DNA from: Hyphochytrium catenoides
Lineage: Eukaryota; Sar; Hyphochytriomycetes; Hyphochytriales; Hyphochytriaceae
DNA: 13,209 bases
Direction of reading: 5' to 3'
Assembly: GCA_900088475.1 (NCBI GenBank)
Contig: FLMG01001412.1
Location: forward strand, 1 to 13,209
Below the pieces are notes generated by a model, which made no database searches, was not told where the DNA came from, and saw nothing but the letters and a program-made list of their open reading frames with translations. Both the position numbers and the translations under genes were made by a program. The stretch's first letter is position 1; every line of letters starts with the position of its first letter. Shown piece after piece: positions 8,477-13,209 of this stretch.

Positions 8477-8582
8477 CGTTACGATACAACGCCGTCAGCT
8501 AGCCGCTAACCCCCAACCATATCTATAGCCGTTACCGCCAAGAATAAAGGGCGGTTAGCGGCTAGTCTATGGCTATGTAACG
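8477..8582. repeat. 106-bp imperfect inverted repeat (hairpin or MITE-like)
   Basis: Perfect 13-bp arms CTAGCCGCTAACC (8499-8511) and GGTTAGCGGCTAG (8553-8565) are flanked by outer 6-bp arms CGTTAC (8477-8482) and GTAACG (8577-8582). Inside, TAGCCGTTACCGCC near 8526-8539 can pair instead with the same right arm, so two nested folds compete. I see no obvious target-site duplication at the ends and no coding capacity. It could be a decayed miniature transposon end pair or a structural element. Confidence 0.6.
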
Positions 8583-9105
8583 TGTGTATATGTCTCGAGG
8601 AGCAGGGAAGAGGTGGCCCCGATCTGAGCTTCAGGAGCAGAGGCGGATGAACAGACGCGGGCGGGCTGCTGGAGGTGGAGACAGAGAGGACAGAGGAGAA
8701 AAGAGTAGCACGGACGACGCTGCTTGGGGGCTCGACCTCCTGATAGTTTGATGATGGTGATGCCTCCACCCATGAGGAAGGAGGCAGGTCTGAAGAAGAA
8801 GAATGATTAACGCCAAGGACGGTGACATTAGCAGCTTGTTAGCTGGTCAGCCAGGGAGCTCCAGTTGAATCAAGAGCCCCTCGAGTCATGAATAGACACT
8901 GCAAAGAGTGAGCTACACTTGGATACCTTGTGATTAGTATGAAAGTTGTCTGCTTTAACTTGGCGCCCCCTAAGCTAAGGCAAGTTGATAACTCACGGAG
9001 GTGACATCAAGCACTAAAAGTGGCACAATCTAGGGTTTACTTAGAGAGACGACTGAGGAGAAAGGCTATTGCTCTCAGGATCACCAAAAGTACAGAGTAG
9101 GGAAG

Positions 9106-12100
9106 ATGCTCCCAAAGTTTTTTATACTACTGGTCCTCTGCTCGCTCTGGCGACAAGGAGTAGGTGCTATGAGTTCTGAGGCCATAGACCTTGTTCCGGT
9201 CACAGCCTCAGCGATCCGGCTTAGACTTGAGCTTACCCTTGATACGCCCCTAGCGATGGGAGAGGCACTCACCCTCTCGCTCCCAGCTGAGCTGACATGG
9301 AATACTCCGCTCACGCTCTCGGTTCTCTCTAGTTTGCCTGCTGGCTCCACTGCTAGTGCTTCTGGGCAGGACGCCGTTATCACCGTGGGAGCAGGAGGCT
9401 GTCCATCTGGTGCCCTCATCGCTCTTACTTTGGAGACTCTGTCCATAGATCCCTCAACCAACCCTCCTACTCTGTCGTTCTCTCTCTCTACACCGTATGA
9501 GTTTGGTTCTCCTTCCATCAGAACGTTCCAGTTGTTCCAGGCAGAAGTAGCCTCCACCGTCTATGGGACAGCAGAAGAGGCCATCCTGACTGTCTCCTTT
9601 ACCACATTGGTGGAGAGCTGGGGTGACTTTGAGATCTTACTGGCCTCTAGTTCTCTCTCTGTGCCTTCAAGCCTCTCGCTTATCGCCAGCACTGGCTTCG
9701 ATGTTTTTACATCGGCCATCACCTGGGGAGCTGCAGGGGGAGACTTAGTCGTCCAAGTGGCTCCGTCAGCCATGGTGCCTCCTGGCTTTGTCTCTTTCAC
9801 GGTTAGTAGAAGCTATAGCCTGTGTGCGATGCGGTGGCTCAGCCTTGTCACCAACAGTCCTTTTCATTGTATCTTTGGTCCTGTCAACAAGCTCTTATTG
9901 GTGGCACTCTTCTGGCATTTGTCTTGTATTACTTCATACATATAATATGGCCACGTACCTATTGACCCTCCTTCATTTTATCTCCTTTTCTCTTGATCAC
10001 TCTTAGTTTTCCGGCGTCCAGAATCCAGCTGGAGCAGGCACCACGGGGGCCATCACGGTCCGAAGCAGGACTTTTATCTTTGGAGATACTGTGCAAGGGT
10101 CCACCCTACCAGGTCTCACCTATTGGTCCCCGAAAAGAGCGCTGGATGCAGAGATTCTCCTCTCTCCCTACTCACCGGAAGTGGCGGCGACACTTGCCGT
10201 ACAGCTGCGGAATGACGAAGAGTCACCGTCATGGCAGTACATCAAACTCACGTTTTACGCTGGTAACAACACTGTTCCTAGACCTTCCCTTCCCTCAAGT
10301 TGTCTATTATGTGCCAACTGACTAGGGCCTTTCTGCTGGTTTGCTAGTGGTCAAGGATCCTTGGACTCTTTCCTCTTCTCGTCGGTCCGTTCCTAATTCT
10401 GGTCTTACCAACACCCTACCATATAGCTGTCACCTGCAGTGTCTCCCTTGTCAACTGCTGCACTGCTGTTTTCTCTCTCTCTCTTCAATGCGACTGGCCA
10501 TGATGATGTTTGTCCGTCTTATGTTGCCTCAAGACTTCCCAGTCTCTGTGCTAACAGTCACTATTCCTCTACTCCAACGTTCAGATGCTTGGATAGTCAG
10601 CAGCATCAGTGTCTCGAGCACTTCAGGCTTCTCTGCCGTGAGCTTGACCACCTCCTCTCTCTACAGTGACAGCAATAGTCTCTCGGTGTTTGATGTCGTG
10701 ATTGAAGCATTCTTTCCTGCTTTCCCGACGGATTCCCTTCTCTCTTTCACCGTAAGAAGACTAATGATTGATGCCTGTCATCATCCACACTCTTTTTTGC
10801 GCTAGGTGACTTGCCACCATACTCTTTGGCCCTCTTTATCCCCTGAGAGCTCTCTTTCTTCTTACTTTTATGAGCCTCAGCATCCTTCTTTTCCTGTGCT
10901 TTCTTTTCCTGCTACTGAGTTATCCTTGGCATTGAGAAATAGACGCTGCTTTTGTTCTTGTCCAGTCTCGAGATACAAAGCGTTGCCATAACCATTCCTC
11001 GTCTGACTCCACCTACCCGCAACAGCTGGAAGGCGTGGACTATCCCCCCGTCACCATTGCCCCATCTACCACCTTCACCCTCTCTCTCCTGGACTCTCAG
11101 TCCAATACGCTTTCATCCCGCGGGCTGACAGGCAGTTTTCCTTATACTGCCAGCATCGACGAGCTCTATGCCTTCATGGTGAATCCGCAGGGAGGCAGGA
11201 CTGGAACTCTGGCTTTTAATCTAACAACGGGCGTGGACTATCCAGTTGGGAGCACTATCACCGTCATCCTCCCTCCACTCTTCTCTCTGGGAGCCACTCC
11301 TATAGTGGCCTACCACCGGCATATTTCTGCACTGACATCCATATCGTCAGTAGACCAGCTGAGAAGGTCCGTCACAATGACGGTGAAAGAGACCACAGGT
11401 GACGCAACATGTCTATCGTTTCCTTAGGTCCAGGCTTCCACTTCCTGGTCTAACCTTGTCCTCTCCACCTTTCCCTCCTTGGGATGTTGCCTCAGACCCC
11501 CACTTACTGAGTGTTTTTGACCATCAGGCGTTTTCCCTCCGCCGCCTCTCGTCGCTCGGCCTAGTAGATTCCGCTCATTTTGAACACCTTCTCTCTTGTC
11601 CCTCGTTGCATCGCTCCTGCCATTGTCCTATCAGTGACAGCGGGGAAGGATCGGTTCTTCGCAATGAACCTTGTGACGCCGCCCGGGACCTCTTGCGATG
11701 AGGAAGACGTTGACATTTGTGGTCAGAGGACAGACCCCTTTCTGGTGATGGTTAGGTAAGCTACCGGCTTGGCCAGTCATATTGCTCTCAGTACTCTCTG
11801 TTCCTGTCTTTTGTGTCTCCTCTCTCTATCACGTTTCCCCTTCCATGTTTCCTTCGTTACATCGTCCATCCAGTTTGTTCTCGGTCTCATCGCCACTTTT
11901 GCCATTGCTCCGGTCTAGGTCGCCTTCTACTGTCATCGATGTGATCTCAGTGCCTGGGGTTCGGCTCATCAAGAGCCCCTTACCTCCGGACACTTACGTT
12001 AGTCTTTCGGATACTCGGCCGCTGCAGCCTTCAATAGCAACAGTGGTAGGCTTCTTCCTGTGGGACTGATACCATTTAACTATCCTGAATGATTGGTCTT

Positions 12101-13209
12101 AAGTCGCGTTTCCCATCTCTTTCATCGCGTCTTTTTATCGTCTTGCCCAAGGCCAGAGCTTCATTCTTCCGTCTCCCTCAACTGCCACATACTACTTTTA
12201 CTGTGAGCCACTCTTGTCTCACTTTGGGCAAGGACTGATGCTAGTGAGCCTAACTCCTTCCCTCCATTTGCTGTACTTATGCCACAGTTCTTCAAAACTA
12301 AAGTAGAAGTGCCCATCAATGGAAGAATAAGAGTCGGCTTTCCGTCAGGCTTCGGTCTCGGCCCTGCTCTTGCATTGACAGATTCTAATGTTGAAAATGC
12401 AGGAGTAAAACTTCGAATATTGGACGTGACAGGAAACAATGTGACGGTCTTGGTTCTTGGTGCTCCTCTTTCTGTCTCTTTGGGGTCGCAAGGCGTATCA
12501 TTCAAGCTGACAGACCTCACTAACACCGGCACGCTGGACACGGGAACCTTTATCATTCAGACAATGGATGAAGGTTTGAGTTCTACTTGGTCCAAGCACT
12601 TAGTAGACTTGCGTGCGTTCTTTCGCATATCCTTCTTCTTTCTTGTTCTCGCATGGTAGTTCTTTCCCACTTGCACTACACTTTTATTAGCACGACCTAT
12701 ATTGCTGACCGTGCTGCTTTAAATGCAATGTTCCCTCCACTACGTGGATGCGGCAGGTGGACGGTCTTTCGAAGAGTTGGTGAAGATTCCTGGTTTGGGC
12801 TGCGCCATGTTAAAAGATTGCAATCGGCATGGAGGTGATCATAGACTCTAAAATAGTCTTCCTTGTCTATCTTTTTTACAACCGCGCTGACTAAGTGTCT
12901 GACGATTGTGTGGCTAACCCTTCTCTGTCCACTTGCTGGGCTATGTCCAGCATGTACGACTCTCTCCCAGCAATGTGTCTGCGAAGACGGATGGGGAAGC
13001 CCTAATGACATCACGTACTATCGGTCTCCAGCCTGTGACCAGAGTATGTAAAGCTCTCTCCTCTACATAACCAAAGAACTGACTAATCCTTTTGTACGTG
13101 GTTTTCTTCGCTTTATCTCGATATCAGTGGTCTGCCCGCCTGGACGACCTTGGACAGATCGTCCCGCCAACGAGACGCAAGCTCATGCGTTGGCCGAGTG
13201 CAGCAACCA
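9106..13209 (+). CDS. Gene E: large secreted/surface protein with beta-sandwich repeats and EGF-like region (5' part)
   Basis: Exons: 9106-9801, 10007-10262, about 10534-10751, 11026-11398, 11635-11755, 11919-12045, 12152-12202, 12288-12573, 12757-12834, 12951-13043, 13128 to the window edge. Phases agree and give about 793 residues, with the gene cut at the right edge. A signal peptide (MLPKFFILLVLCSLW..., likely cleaved near residue 21) directs secretion. Residues about 22-709 are Ser/Thr/Val-rich repeats resembling Ig-like or beta-sandwich modules: GSTITVILPPLFSLG, GRIRVGFPSGFGLG, TGTLDTGTFIIQT, GVQNPAGAGTTG. Three modules end at a phase-0 intron after FVSFT, LLSFT or TTFT. From about 710 a Cys-rich part begins: GLGCAMLKDCNRHG, QQCVCEDGWG, CPPGRPWTD, AHALAECSN, like EGF/tenascin-type repeats of algal and protist surface proteins. 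Cell adhesion or wall association is inferred. Exon 3 has three in-frame acceptors (10534, 10557, 10584). Exons 5 to 7 are less certain than 1, 2, 4 and 8 to 11. Confidence 0.8.

Larger units (their letters stand above)
7503..9105. other. 1.6-kb region between genes D and E without a certain gene
   Basis: No forward gene is supported here. On the reverse strand there are a doubtful 171-codon frame (7483-7995), a 63-codon frame ending TAA at 8228-8230 with a repeated EEGWK motif, and three overlapping open frames through 8506-8828 that cannot be told apart. Reverse-strand exons could exist here, but I could not join them with consistent phases. The segment also holds the repeats at 8325-8410 and 8477-8582. 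The last 200 bp before 9106 are presumably the promoter and leader of gene E; I see no clear core promoter element. Confidence 0.45.

Noticed and set aside
8506-8828. Three overlapping reverse ORFs, one starting with a hydrophobic stretch
   Set aside because: Three frames are open over the same GC-rich DNA and none has clear splice partners, so no gene can be called.
11526-11576. Possible extra exon in gene E after an acceptor near 11525
   Set aside because: In-phase translation is short, Pro/Arg-rich and stops quickly. The acceptor before 11635 gives a better exon.

Overview
This window reads as nuclear DNA of a eukaryotic protist with intron-rich genes. No prokaryote-style operon, rRNA, tRNA or CRISPR array is visible. 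Coding sequence is broken into exons of about 50 to 700 nt by GT-AG introns of mostly 70-275 nt, with C/T-rich 3' ends and donors such as GTAAG, GTCAG and GTGAG. The right-hand gene combines repeated Ig-like/beta-sandwich modules with a cysteine-rich segment ending in CPPGxPWxD...AHALAECSN. From general knowledge, that style belongs to large surface proteins of stramenopiles, cryptophytes and related algae or protists, so I lean that way without naming a species. All gene models were spliced by hand by matching frame, splice signals and phase. None has been checked against RNA or databases.

Layout, left to right. (1) 1-474: no convincing gene, with one 23-bp tandem duplication. (2) Gene A, + strand, 475-3651: 14 exons, about 538 aa, a coiled-coil protein with an acidic, Ser-rich C-terminal half; not recognised. 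(3) Gene C, - strand, 5588 down to 4264 or 3697: a small multi-span membrane protein. Two different C-terminal tails fit the same splice donor. (4) 5589-5977: a short region between the divergently read genes C and D, with helically phased repeats and a repeated palindromic motif. (5) Gene D, + strand, 5978-7502: six exons, 342 aa, a clear pleckstrin homology (PH) domain followed by an Arg/Ser-rich tail. (6) 7503-9105: no certain gene. It holds a 171-codon reverse ORF, a 60-bp-period repeat and a 106-bp imperfect inverted repeat. (7) Gene E, + strand, from 9106 through the right edge: at least 11 exons of a large secreted or surface protein.

The genes show no evident shared pathway. The most unusual structure is in gene C. 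A perfect 13-bp inverted repeat puts one arm in an intron and the other in the next exon, with the 3' splice site in the loop. That acceptor is also the one that decides between the two possible C-termini, so an RNA hairpin controlling splice choice is a testable idea.
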